The notes beneath the pieces are model-generated. The model was not told where the DNA came from and ran no database searches. It saw only the letters and a program-made list of their open reading frames with translations. The translations under genes and the position numbers were made by a program. A DNA stretch of 64,000 bases from Streptomyces sp. TP-A0874 (GTDB lineage Bacteria; Actinomycetota; Actinomycetes; Streptomycetales; Streptomycetaceae): positions 248,001 through 312,000 of the forward strand of contig NZ_BBZK01000007.1 of assembly GCF_001748085.1 (NCBI RefSeq), in the 5' to 3' direction. Of the stretch, positions 1 to 7,238 are shown piece by piece (within the stretch, counting starts at the first letter, position 1; the number at the start of each line of letters is the position of its first letter).

Positions 1-59
1 GAGGACAGAGCAGCGGTGGCCGGGCGCCGTCCCGCCGGGCCGCGGGACGGCGCGCCCAC

Positions 60-1235
60 TCAGCACGGCACGTCGTCGCCACACCGCCACAGGGTTCCCC
101 GGTCCGGGTAGACGTTGGCCCGGGGAGAGAACGTGTGGCCGGTCCACTCCTCCGAGTCGCCCGTGGCGATGTACGCCTCCGCCTGGTAGGCCAACGGGCT
201 GTCCTGGCGCGCCGTCTGACAGTGGTCCGGGTCGGTGGTGAACGTGGTGCCCGGTTCGACGGTGACACGGCTGACGGCAGGGCCAGGTTGGCAGTCGTGG
301 GCCGCTCCCGCCCAGAAACCGCCCAACCGGACGGTGACCGCCGCGGCGGAGGCCGTGGGATTGTCGACCTTGAGGACGAAAACCACCCTGTCCGGCTGGA
401 CTCCCACACAGGCCCGCAGCCGGACACCGGACGGACCGGTCCTCGGCGGGGAGCAGCGGCTCTCCCCTCCCAAGGTGTCGACGGGCTGAGCGCTCCTCCC
501 CGCGGCCGACGTCGCCGACGGGCCGGAAGGCCCGGACCGACTTCCCCGCTCGGCCGCCCCGGGCCACCCCTTCACGGCGATCGCCAATCCGATCACCAGG
601 CCGATGGCGGCCAGGACGGCGGTGGGCCCCGTCCATGAGCGGCGGCCGGCAGGGGCAGGGGCATCGTCCGGGGGCGGCAGCGGGCCGGTGGGCCCAGGGA
701 GGGGCCGTTCGGCCTTCTCGCCCGGGGCGGCCTCCCCGCCCGGGACGGCCCGGGCGGCCAAGCCGGCGCCCGGCGGAAGGTCCGTTTCCGGGGAGCCCGG
801 TGGGCCCTCGGGGGCCGGCGGGTTGGGCTGCTCCGGGGCCCGGAGGGCGTTGACCACCGCGCTCCGCCACTGGTGTCCTCTGATCTTCTGCAACACGTCC
901 CGGTGGAACTCGATCCGCCTGGCGATCGCCATCAGTCGCCGGCGCTGGGCCCCGGCATCGTCCCGGAAAGCCGCCACGATCCGGGCGGTGTCCTGGACCG
1001 TCGGCAGCCGGCCGGATCTCTTGTTCGCACCGAGCAGTTGATCGCGGCCCAGCAGCCAGTGCCCCAGAAGGGGATTGTCGATCTTGGGGACCGCATCCCG
1101 CAGTCGGGCGACCAACCCCGGGCGGGACGGCCCGGGCCCCTCCAGCATTTCCTGTAAGCACCGACTCCACTCGTCCAGGGTCCGGACGAGGGCGTACGCC
1201 AACTCCTCGAAGAACTCCTCCTGTTCCCCCACCAC
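60..1235 (-). CDS. single-pass membrane protein with Cys-rich exterior domain, function unknown
   Basis: A 391-aa protein I do not recognise. Residues 1-130 are charged and helical and contain no membrane segment. Residues 131-198 form a Pro/Gly/Ala-rich linker. One hydrophobic segment lies at about 201-223. The rest is a Ser/Gly stretch and a domain with six Cys that would sit outside the cell, where disulfides are plausible. The predicted topology is N-terminus inside. The GTG start at 1235 follows a GAGGGGA ribosome site; a second GTG one codon later is an alternative. The N-terminal half may be a small regulatory domain, but I see no clear helix-turn-helix. It is transcribed away from the genes that follow. 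Confidence 0.7.
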   Translation of the reverse strand: MVGEQEEFFEELAYALVRTLDEWSRCLQEMLEGPGPSRPGLVARLRDAVPKIDNPLLGHWLLGRDQLLGANKRSGRLPTVQDTARIVAAFRDDAGAQRRRLMAIARRIEFHRDVLQKIRGHQWRSAVVNALRAPEQPNPPAPEGPPGSPETDLPPGAGLAARAVPGGEAAPGEKAERPLPGPTGPLPPPDDAPAPAGRRSWTGPTAVLAAIGLVIGLAIAVKGWPGAAERGSRSGPSGPSATSAAGRSAQPVDTLGGESRCSPPRTGPSGVRLRACVGVQPDRVVFVLKVDNPTASAAAVTVRLGGFWAGAAHDCQPGPAVSRVTVEPGTTFTTDPDHCQTARQDSPLAYQAEAYIATGDSEEWTGHTFSPRANVYPDRGTLWRCGDDVPC

Positions 1236-1671
1236 TGCTTCCCCTCTGCTCCAAAGCTTGCACCGCGCTAGTGAAACAGCAGGTCAGAGCCGGTGTACCT
1301 GGCACTGCAAGCACCTGCCGGACGAAAGGTCTGGAGCAGGCCCCCCGCATTCAGGACAGTGGGTCGCGGCGGACGGAGAAGAGCTGATCCGCCCTCAACC
1401 CGGCTGTCCGGGAGCGGAGTCCTGCCGTGAAGCGATTGACGACCCGAAAGCATCGCACACCTTCTCCCCTCCCCACGGCCGCGCTCGGGAAGCACTGCGC
1501 GACCGCCCTCGGCAACGCGGGCGGTCGGCAGAAGGCCCCGACGGGCTGAGGGGCGGATCCGCACGTCGCACCGGTGGCGAGGGCGCGACCGCGCCGACGC
1601 CGCCGGGCGTGACCCACCCGCCAGCCAGTGTCCGACCGCCGACAAGGCGACGACGAGAAGAGGACCCCACC
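1236..1671. other. 436-bp intergenic region
   Basis: Spacer between the surface protein gene (minus strand) and the 44-aa Cys-rich gene (plus strand). It must hold both promoters. I see no strong hairpin, RNA gene or conserved short protein. A TTGACG at about 1437 is the only -35-like hexamer I noticed, and no convincing -10 follows it. Confidence 0.4.
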
Positions 1672-1806
1672 ATGTGGAACCAGTGCCAGCGCTGCGAGGG
1701 CAAGGGAAAGTGCACCACCTGCGACGGCTCCGGCTACAGCGGTCTGTGGAAGTGCGACAGCTGCCGCGGCAGCGGCGACTGCAAGGCGTGCGACGGCCGC
1801 GGCTGA
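1672..1806 (+). CDS. 44-aa DnaJ-type CxxCxGxG mini-protein
   Basis: A very small protein almost entirely made of two CxxC-containing DnaJ-like zinc-finger repeats: CQRCEGKGKC near residues 5-14, then CDSCRGSGDC and CKAC near 28-40. There is a CTTCDGSG in between. DnaJ central domains use four such CxxCxGxG motifs to bind two zinc ions. Here the J-domain and the C-terminal chaperone domain are absent. The ATG at 1672 has GAGAAGAGGA about 9 nt upstream, so the short product is the likely one rather than the much longer open frame that runs through it. A zinc-binding or redox-sensing role is inference. The gene is followed by a tandem-repeat array. Confidence 0.6.
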   Translation: MWNQCQRCEGKGKCTTCDGSGYSGLWKCDSCRGSGDCKACDGRG

Positions 1807-2161
1807 CCGCGTGAACACCGCGGGCTGACCCGCCTCGTTCTCCGGTGAGGGCTCCTTTTCCGGGTTCCTGTTCGGAGCCCTCACCCACCCTCCCAGACCT
1901 CGTTGTGAGGCCTGTGGGCCCGTCGCACCGGCGTGCCCTCTTCCACCCCGCACCGGCCCACCCCGCACCGGCCCACCCCGCACCGGCCCACCCCGCACCG
2001 GCCCACCCCGCACCGGCCCACCCCGCACCGGCCCACCCCGCACCGGCCCACCCCGCACCGGCCCACCCCGCACCGGCCCACCCCGCACCGGTTCGACCGG
2101 CAACCCGTCCCGCGGGGATCGACACCGGCCCGTCGATCCAAGACCGAAGGAGAACACCCTC
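1807..2161. other. 355-bp intergenic region holding the repeat array
   Basis: Spacer between the Cys-rich mini-protein and the 216-aa membrane protein. Its main content is the ten-copy 15-bp tandem repeat annotated separately. The remaining sequence has an AAGGAGA ribosome site just before 2162 and nothing else I can identify. Confidence 0.5.
1944..2093. repeat. tandem repeat, 10 x 15 bp (CACCCCGCACCGGCC)
   Basis: Ten head-to-tail copies of a 15-bp unit. The first nine are identical, and the last ends TT instead of CC. The array sits between two plus-strand genes and ends about 68 bp before the ATG at 2162. All reading frames are open through it because 15 is divisible by 3 and the unit contains no stop; these frames are shadows, not genes. 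The uniformity of the copies suggests recent slippage or a length-variable locus. Confidence 0.95.
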
Positions 2162-2812
2162 ATGAACGGAACATCCCGTCCGGAGTCCGAGCGGAGCGAG
2201 CTTCCCGGCCCGCAGCCGGAACCGGCCTTCCCGGCCATGCCGCCCCGGCCGAGTCACAACCCGCCGAGTTGTCCCCCACCTCAGACGCCGGCCGTCTTCC
2301 GACACGTGCCGCAGCCGCCGAGCCCCAACGCCTCCCCGCACATGCCGCAGCCGGTCAGGACGGCCCGGATCCTCCTGTACCTGCTGTCGGGTCTGCTGAT
2401 CGTCCTGGGCCTGGCCGCGCTCGTTCAGGCCGAGGCGACCCTGCGCGCTTTCGACGCCTACGGGGAGTCCTCGGCGAGGTGGCTGACCCCTGCCGGCCAC
2501 GAGGCGGCGCGAAAGGCTGCGGCGCAGGCGGCGCTCGCCCAAGCCGGCATGGTCTGGAACGTCGTCTACGCCGTGCTCGCGCTCGTGCTGGCCGCCCGGT
2601 TCGGCAACGGCGGCAACGCGCTCCGCGTCGGCACCGTCGTCTACGGTGCCTGGCTCGCTGTGGTGGGCACCTTCACCCTCGGCCTCACCGCCAGCTTCGC
2701 CGGCGCGACCACCACCATGGCATCCGTCGTGCAACTGGCCGCCGGCGTCCTCCTGATCATCCTGCTGCTCCAGGAAGGAGGCGTGGCCTGGTTCAGGCGC
2801 CCGCGCCCCTGA
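2162..2812 (+). CDS. proline-rich N-terminus, multi-pass membrane protein
   Basis: A 216-aa protein. Residues 1-65 are Pro-rich and cytoplasmic, typical of actinobacterial DUF-type membrane proteins. After that come hydrophobic segments at about 73-95, 125-150, 158-182 and 185-205, giving four transmembrane helices. The short C-terminus is basic. The ATG at 2162 has AAGGAGA about 9 nt upstream. No enzymatic motif is visible and I cannot name a family. It stands alone between the tandem-repeat array and the convergent PspC gene pair. Confidence 0.75.
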   Translation: MNGTSRPESERSELPGPQPEPAFPAMPPRPSHNPPSCPPPQTPAVFRHVPQPPSPNASPHMPQPVRTARILLYLLSGLLIVLGLAALVQAEATLRAFDAYGESSARWLTPAGHEAARKAAAQAALAQAGMVWNVVYAVLALVLAARFGNGGNALRVGTVVYGAWLAVVGTFTLGLTASFAGATTTMASVVQLAAGVLLIILLLQEGGVAWFRRPRP

Positions 2813-2861
2813 GCGCGGCGGAGACCGGTCGCGACCCCGCCGGCTCCGGACGGCTCCGGCC

Positions 2862-3098
2862 TCAGGGACGCTGGCCCGGGCGACCGGGACCGGCGCCGCG
2901 CCGGGCCGAGCGGCGCCGGGCGCCGTACGTCACCGCCCCGACGAGTCCCGCCAGGCAGAGCGCCGGCGGGACCATCGCAAGCGGCAGCGCACCCGGCAGG
3001 TCCACCTCGCCCAACCCGTCCAGCACGTAGGCGATGCCGGCCGCGAGCAGCACCAGGCCGGCGAGCAGTTTGGCCGGCTCGAAGTCATGACGTCCCAC
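2862..3098 (-). CDS. 78-aa two-helix membrane protein coupled to PspC gene
   Basis: A small membrane protein with two hydrophobic segments (about residues 9-27 and 37-58) separated by a short loop and followed by an Arg-rich tail of about 18 residues. The GTG start at 3098 lies inside the end of the upstream PspC-domain gene, overlapping it by 14 nt, so translation is probably coupled. A longer open frame upstream is only the antisense shadow of the PspC gene's 3' end. The likely role is accessory to the PspC/LiaF-like membrane protein, inferred only from the overlap. Confidence 0.65.
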   Translation of the reverse strand: MGRHDFEPAKLLAGLVLLAAGIAYVLDGLGEVDLPGALPLAMVPPALCLAGLVGAVTYGARRRSARRGAGPGRPGQRP

Positions 3099-4431
3099 GA
3101 TCCACCTCCAACTGGCCGACACCGATCTCCAGCTCCAGAACGACGGTGCCTCCGGAGGATCGGCCGCCGGCCGGTGCGAGCTTCTCCTCCCGGTGCAGAC
3201 CGGGGACGAAGCGGTGCTCACCAGGCCGGTTCTCGCCCGGCAGCCGCGCCTCGCCGAGGCCCACGGAGACGCTGAGTTCGACGGTCGCGTCGGCGGGCAC
3301 CACCACCCGGAGCCTGCCCGCCCCCACACTCGCCCGGGTGGACACCTCCTGCCGCTCGGTCAACCTGAGCCCGCTGAGGTCCAGCATGCCGTCACCGGTG
3401 CCCAGCTGGTACTCCGGTCGCAGGGTGGACGCCTGCACCGGCTTCCAGTCCCGCTGCACCCACTCGGCGGTGATGCTCTTCGGCAGCACGGCCGCGCCGG
3501 CCAGCAGCGCGCAGGTCACCAGTGCGGCGATGACGGTCCCCCCGCCGGCCCGCCCGATCCAGGAACTGAGCACCAGCCCCAATCCGAAGACGGCCAGCGC
3601 GCAGCCGAGGCTGATCTGCGCGGTGGTGCCCAGCGGGTGGCCGGGCCCGATCAGGAGGGCGGCGGCCACCGCCGTGAACACCGCGCAGAGGAAGGTCCAG
3701 CCGCCGATCCAGCCGCCGCGCCGGCGGGCCGGCCAGAGCGGGGACTGCTCCGGGGCGGACCAGTCGTCCCCGGGACGCGAGGGAGGGGGCGGGCCGTCGT
3801 CCGGCCCCCAGAGGTAGCCGCCGCCTCCCGCGGCCCAGCCGGCCCCGGCCGGCCCGCCGTCGCCCTTCGTCGGCGGGTCGCGCCACCAGGAGGGCGTGCC
3901 GGGCACGGGCGGCGCCGTGGCCTCCGGCGGCGCGTCCGCGACCGCCTGGGCCGTCGCCGCGTTCACCGCCGCCCCATCCCGCTCCCCGTGCCTGCGCTCG
4001 CGCGACCAGTAGGCCGCGCCGGCGAGGGCCGCCGACAGCATCAGCGCGAACGCGATGACGGAGCCGTTGTTGAGCATGGACAGCAGCAGGCCGCAGCCCA
4101 CGAGGGCGAACACCAGGGCGGTCAGCCCCTGGCCCTCCACCCGGCCGGACAGCAGCCGGCGCCCCTCGTTCTCGTCCTCGCCGTCGAGCGGGATCAGCAG
4201 CCAGGCGAAGCCGTAGCCGATCAGCCCGGTGCCGCCCGCGATCGCCAGCACGGTGAGCGCCACCCGGAAGACCACCGGATCGACGTCGTACTGCCGGCCC
4301 AGCCCACCGCAGACGCCGGAGAGCACCTTGTTGTGCCGGCTGCGCCGCAGCGGAGGGAGGGCTGGCTCGGGGTCGTCGGCCGCCGCGGTGGGCGGTGCCG
4401 TCGCGCCCGGAACGGACTGCTGCTCGGTCAT
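3085..4431 (-). CDS. PspC-domain membrane protein with LiaF-like C-terminus
   Basis: A 448-aa envelope protein. Residues about 28-90 form a PspC domain (VLSGVCGGLG followed by a hydrophobic helix). About five further hydrophobic segments follow. The C-terminal about 110 residues are a soluble beta-rich domain of the LiaF/DUF4097 type, ending LEIGVGQLEVDRG. PspC and LiaF proteins sense or buffer cell-envelope stress and often act with a two-component system. The divergent partner here is exactly that, a PspC-domain histidine kinase. I chose the ATG at 4431 because it begins a typical PspC leader; an in-frame start 36 nt upstream adds an atypical basic peptide. It overlaps the 78-aa gene downstream. 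Confidence 0.85.
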   Translation of the reverse strand: MTEQQSVPGATAPPTAAADDPEPALPPLRRSRHNKVLSGVCGGLGRQYDVDPVVFRVALTVLAIAGGTGLIGYGFAWLLIPLDGEDENEGRRLLSGRVEGQGLTALVFALVGCGLLLSMLNNGSVIAFALMLSAALAGAAYWSRERRHGERDGAAVNAATAQAVADAPPEATAPPVPGTPSWWRDPPTKGDGGPAGAGWAAGGGGYLWGPDDGPPPPSRPGDDWSAPEQSPLWPARRRGGWIGGWTFLCAVFTAVAAALLIGPGHPLGTTAQISLGCALAVFGLGLVLSSWIGRAGGGTVIAALVTCALLAGAAVLPKSITAEWVQRDWKPVQASTLRPEYQLGTGDGMLDLSGLRLTERQEVSTRASVGAGRLRVVVPADATVELSVSVGLGEARLPGENRPGEHRFVPGLHREEKLAPAGGRSSGGTVVLELEIGVGQLEVDRGTS

Positions 4432-4488
4432 GGATCCATGGTGCGGGTACCGGCGCGGAGAAAGCACCGGGGGCCGACCCTGGACCGT

Positions 4489-4559
4489 CCCTGAGATCTC
4501 CCTGATACCCGCGGCCCCGCCCCGGGAAGGCCCGGGGAACGATCAGGGGCGACCCTGAT
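4489..4559. promoter_or_regulatory. CCCTGA boxes and inverted repeat in the divergent PspC promoter region
   Basis: The 162-bp space between the two PspC genes holds CCCTGAG (4489-4495), CCCTGAT (4500-4506) and a perfect inverted repeat ATCAGGG-GCGA-CCCTGAT (4542-4559). Three related boxes with one palindrome in a divergent promoter region are what an autoregulating NarL-type response regulator would use. The regulator encoded at 6021-6728 is the natural candidate. The binding assignment is inference. Confidence 0.45.
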
Positions 4560-4593
4560 GCCTCCGACCCCGCGGCCATGTGACGATCGGGGT

Positions 4594-5919
4594 ATGACCG
4601 CCGCCCCGCCCCGCGCCGGCACGCCCCGCTCCGCCGTGCCCGAGCCTCCTCAGGAGTCCCCGGGCCGCCGGCTGTACCGGAGCGCCGAGGGCAGGCTCCT
4701 GGGCGGGGTCGCCCGCGGCCTCGCCGGGCATCTGGGGCTGCCGGTCTCCTGGGTGCGGATCATGTTCGTGGCGTTGTTCATGGTCGAGGGGCTGGGGGCG
4801 TTGCTGTACGCCGCCTTCTGGTTCGTGGTGCCGCTGGGGGTCGGCGGTGTCGACGCCCGCCGGGCCGCGCCCGAACCGCCGGCCGAGACCGGTGCCGACG
4901 GGCGCCGCCGACTCCTGGCCCGCAAGCCGGACCAAGGCCAACTGGTGGCGCTGCTGGCGCTGGTCGTGGGCACGGCGGTGTTCGTCGACAACCTCGAACT
5001 CGGCAGCCGCCGCACCCACGCCTACCTCTGGCCGGCGCTGCTGATCGGTGCCGGTGTGGCGCTGGTCTGGCGGCAGGCGGACAACACCCGCAGGGCGCAC
5101 TGGGCCCAGGTGAGCCGGAGCAAGCGGGTGCTGCCGGTGGCGCGCACCGCGGCCGGTGTGGTGCTGGTCTGCGCCGGGGTGAGCGGCATCGTGGTGCTCC
5201 AGGGCTCGCTGCAGCACCTGGGCACCGTGCTCCAGGCCTCGCTCGCGGTGGTGGTGGGGATCGCGCTGCTGGCCGGCCCCTACCTGGTACGGATGATCCA
5301 GGACCTCTCCGAGGAACGGCTGATGCGCATCCGGGCGCAGGAACGAGCCGAGGTCGCGGCGCACGTCCACGACTCGGTGCTGCACACCCTGACCCTGATC
5401 CAGCGGAACGCCGACGACGCCCGGGAGGTGGCGCGGCTGGCTCGGGCGCAGGAGCGGGAGTTGCGCACCTGGCTGTACCGCCCGGAGGGCCGGGGCAAGG
5501 ACGAGGACGAGCAGCCCGAGACCTTCGCCGAGGCGGTGAAGGCCACCGTGGCGGAGGTGGAGGACGCCCACGGGGTGCCGGTCGAGGTGGTCTGCGTGGG
5601 CGACTGCCAGCTCGACGAGAGGCTGGTGGCGCAGGTCCAGGCAGCGCGCGAGGCGATGGTCAACGCCGCCAAGTACGGTGGCGGGGGCGGCGCGGTGCAG
5701 GTCTTCGCCGAAGTCGACGGGGGTACGGCCTTCGTGTCCATACGGGACCGGGGCCCCGGTTTCGACCCGGAGGCGGTGCCCGAGGACCGGATGGGCGTCC
5801 GGGAGTCCATCATCGGAAGGATGCGGCGCCACGGCGGCACGGCCCGGATCCGCCCGGCGCCCGGCGGCGGCACCGAGGTGGAGCTGGAGATGGAGCGTGC
5901 CGGGAGTGCCGCGCCCTGA
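4594..5919 (+). CDS. PspC-domain sensor histidine kinase
   Basis: A 441-aa kinase. A PspC domain lies at about residues 27-90 (LLGGVARGLAGHLG), followed by about four transmembrane segments to residue 235. The dimerisation/phosphoacceptor region reads ERAEVAAHVHDSVLHTL, with His259 before Asp260 as the likely phosphorylated residue, as in NarL-partner kinases. The ATPase domain shows an N box (NAAKYG, Asn357) and a G box (DRGPGFD). The ATG at 4594 was preferred over an upstream in-frame start because the PspC proline-rich leader begins here. It lies just upstream of its response regulator and divergent from a PspC/LiaF-like protein. This gives a three-component envelope-stress arrangement, with the signal unknown. 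Confidence 0.9.
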   Translation: MTAAPPRAGTPRSAVPEPPQESPGRRLYRSAEGRLLGGVARGLAGHLGLPVSWVRIMFVALFMVEGLGALLYAAFWFVVPLGVGGVDARRAAPEPPAETGADGRRRLLARKPDQGQLVALLALVVGTAVFVDNLELGSRRTHAYLWPALLIGAGVALVWRQADNTRRAHWAQVSRSKRVLPVARTAAGVVLVCAGVSGIVVLQGSLQHLGTVLQASLAVVVGIALLAGPYLVRMIQDLSEERLMRIRAQERAEVAAHVHDSVLHTLTLIQRNADDAREVARLARAQERELRTWLYRPEGRGKDEDEQPETFAEAVKATVAEVEDAHGVPVEVVCVGDCQLDERLVAQVQAAREAMVNAAKYGGGGGAVQVFAEVDGGTAFVSIRDRGPGFDPEAVPEDRMGVRESIIGRMRRHGGTARIRPAPGGGTEVELEMERAGSAAP

Positions 5920-6020
5920 CCGGGAGCACGGAGACGCCGAGCGGGCGCCAGAGCGGCCCGCCGGAGGACGGCGGCCACCGAACCGGTGGCGGCCGGGTGG
6001 AGACGAGGGACGGACAGGCG

Positions 6021-6728
6021 ATGACCGAGGGCAGGCAGGACCCGAGCCAGGACGAGACGGCCGCCGGCGGCCGCCGGGCGCGGGTGGTGCTCGTGGACGA
6101 CCACCGCATGTTCCGCACCGGGGTGCAGGCGGAGATCGGCCAGACCGAGAGCACCGGGGTGCGGGTCGTCGGCGAGGCCGCCGACGTGGACCAGGCCGTG
6201 ACCGTCATCACCGCCACCCGACCGGAGGTCGTCCTGCTCGACGTCCACCTGCCCGGGGGCGGCGGGGTTGAGGTGCTGCGCCGCTGCGCCTCACTGATGA
6301 CCGGCGACCAGCCGGTGCGGTTCCTGGCGCTGTCCGTCTCGGACGCGGCGGAGGACGTCATCGGCGTCATCCGCGGAGGTGCCCGGGGCTACGTGACCAA
6401 GACCATCACCGGCTCCGACCTGGTGGACGCGGTCTTCCGGGTCAAGGAGGGCGACGCGGTGTTCTCCCCCCGGCTCGCCGGTTTCGTGCTCGACGCCTTC
6501 GCCTCCACCGACGCCCCGCCGGTCGACGAGGACCTGGACCGGCTGACCCAGCGGGAGCGCGAGGTGCTCCGCCTGATCGCGCGCGGCTACGCCTACAAGG
6601 AGATCGCCAAGCAGCTGTTCATCTCGGTGAAGACGGTGGAGAGCCATGTCTCGGCGGTGCTGCGAAAGCTCCAGCTGTCCAACCGGCACGAGCTGACCCG
6701 CTGGGCGACCGCGCGCCGGCTGGTCTGA
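6021..6728 (+). CDS. NarL/FixJ-family response regulator
   Basis: A 235-aa DNA-binding response regulator. The receiver domain (about residues 21-145) begins VVLVDDHRMF with the acidic pair and has the phosphoacceptor Asp74 in LLDVHLPG. The LuxR-type helix-turn-helix is at about 170-232 (LTQREREVLRLIARG, then KTVESHVSAVLRKL). The ATG at 6021 has GAGGGA about 10 nt upstream; an in-frame GTG at 5997 would add eight residues. It partners the histidine kinase at 4594-5919. The likely targets include the CCCTGA palindrome between the two PspC genes (inference). Confidence 0.9.
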   Translation: MTEGRQDPSQDETAAGGRRARVVLVDDHRMFRTGVQAEIGQTESTGVRVVGEAADVDQAVTVITATRPEVVLLDVHLPGGGGVEVLRRCASLMTGDQPVRFLALSVSDAAEDVIGVIRGGARGYVTKTITGSDLVDAVFRVKEGDAVFSPRLAGFVLDAFASTDAPPVDEDLDRLTQREREVLRLIARGYAYKEIAKQLFISVKTVESHVSAVLRKLQLSNRHELTRWATARRLV

Positions 6729-6779
6729 GCCCGGCCGGGCGGGGGCGCACCTGCCCGGAACGGGGCGGGAGGCACGGGC

Positions 6780-6785
6780 TAGGGT
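6780..6785 (+). promoter_or_regulatory. -10 element TAGGGT of a probably leaderless transcript
   Basis: TAGGGT ends 7 nt before the ATG at 6793. In actinomycetes a TANNNT box 6-8 nt from the start codon usually means transcription begins at the start codon. This fits the lack of any ribosome-binding site for the gene. Confidence 0.45.
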
Positions 6786-6792
6786 CACGGGC

Positions 6793-7146
6793 ATGGACGT
6801 ACTCATCCATGTCTTCGTGGCCCTGCACATCATCGGTATCGCGGCGCTGCTCGGCGGCTTCCTCACCCAGCTGAAGGCGCTGGCCGCGGGGACGGCCCGG
6901 TTCGTCCCGGCGATGCTGCACGGTGCGCTGACCATGCTGGTCACCGGGGTGGCTCTGGTGGGCCTGGACGAGGCCGACGGCCGGACGGTGAACCACGTCA
7001 AGATCGGCGTGAAGTTGGCGGTGCTGGTGGTGATCCTGGCCCTGGTCTACGTCAAGCGGGACGAGGAGCGGGTCGACAAGGCCGCCTTCGGCGCGGTGGG
7101 CCTGCTCACCGTCGCCAACATCTTCATCGCCCTGCTCTGGACCTGA
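6793..7146 (+). CDS. 117-aa four-helix membrane protein
   Basis: A small integral membrane protein with four hydrophobic segments at about residues 4-26, 40-60, 70-88 and 97-115. Charged loops separate them, and a KRDEER loop precedes the last helix. No catalytic motif is visible. It resembles the small conserved membrane proteins often found beside pcrA in streptomycetes, but I cannot name a function. There is no Shine-Dalgarno sequence, so the message is probably leaderless (see the TAGGGT box). Confidence 0.75.
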   Translation: MDVLIHVFVALHIIGIAALLGGFLTQLKALAAGTARFVPAMLHGALTMLVTGVALVGLDEADGRTVNHVKIGVKLAVLVVILALVYVKRDEERVDKAAFGAVGLLTVANIFIALLWT

Positions 7147-7238
7147 GCCCAGGTCGCGCCACCGCCGCCCGGCGGACGCCGACGGCTCCGTGGAGCGCCT
7201 GCCGGGCACCGGCACCGGGTCGTTAGACTCGGTGGGCG

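Noticed and set aside
1944..2093. CRISPR array
   Set aside because: The 15-bp units are contiguous with no spacers, and no cas genes are present.
1933..3030. Long plus-strand frames of 365 and other aa crossing the tandem repeat and the membrane protein gene
   Set aside because: They overlap better-supported genes, have no ribosome sites, and owe their length to high G+C and a repeat length divisible by three.
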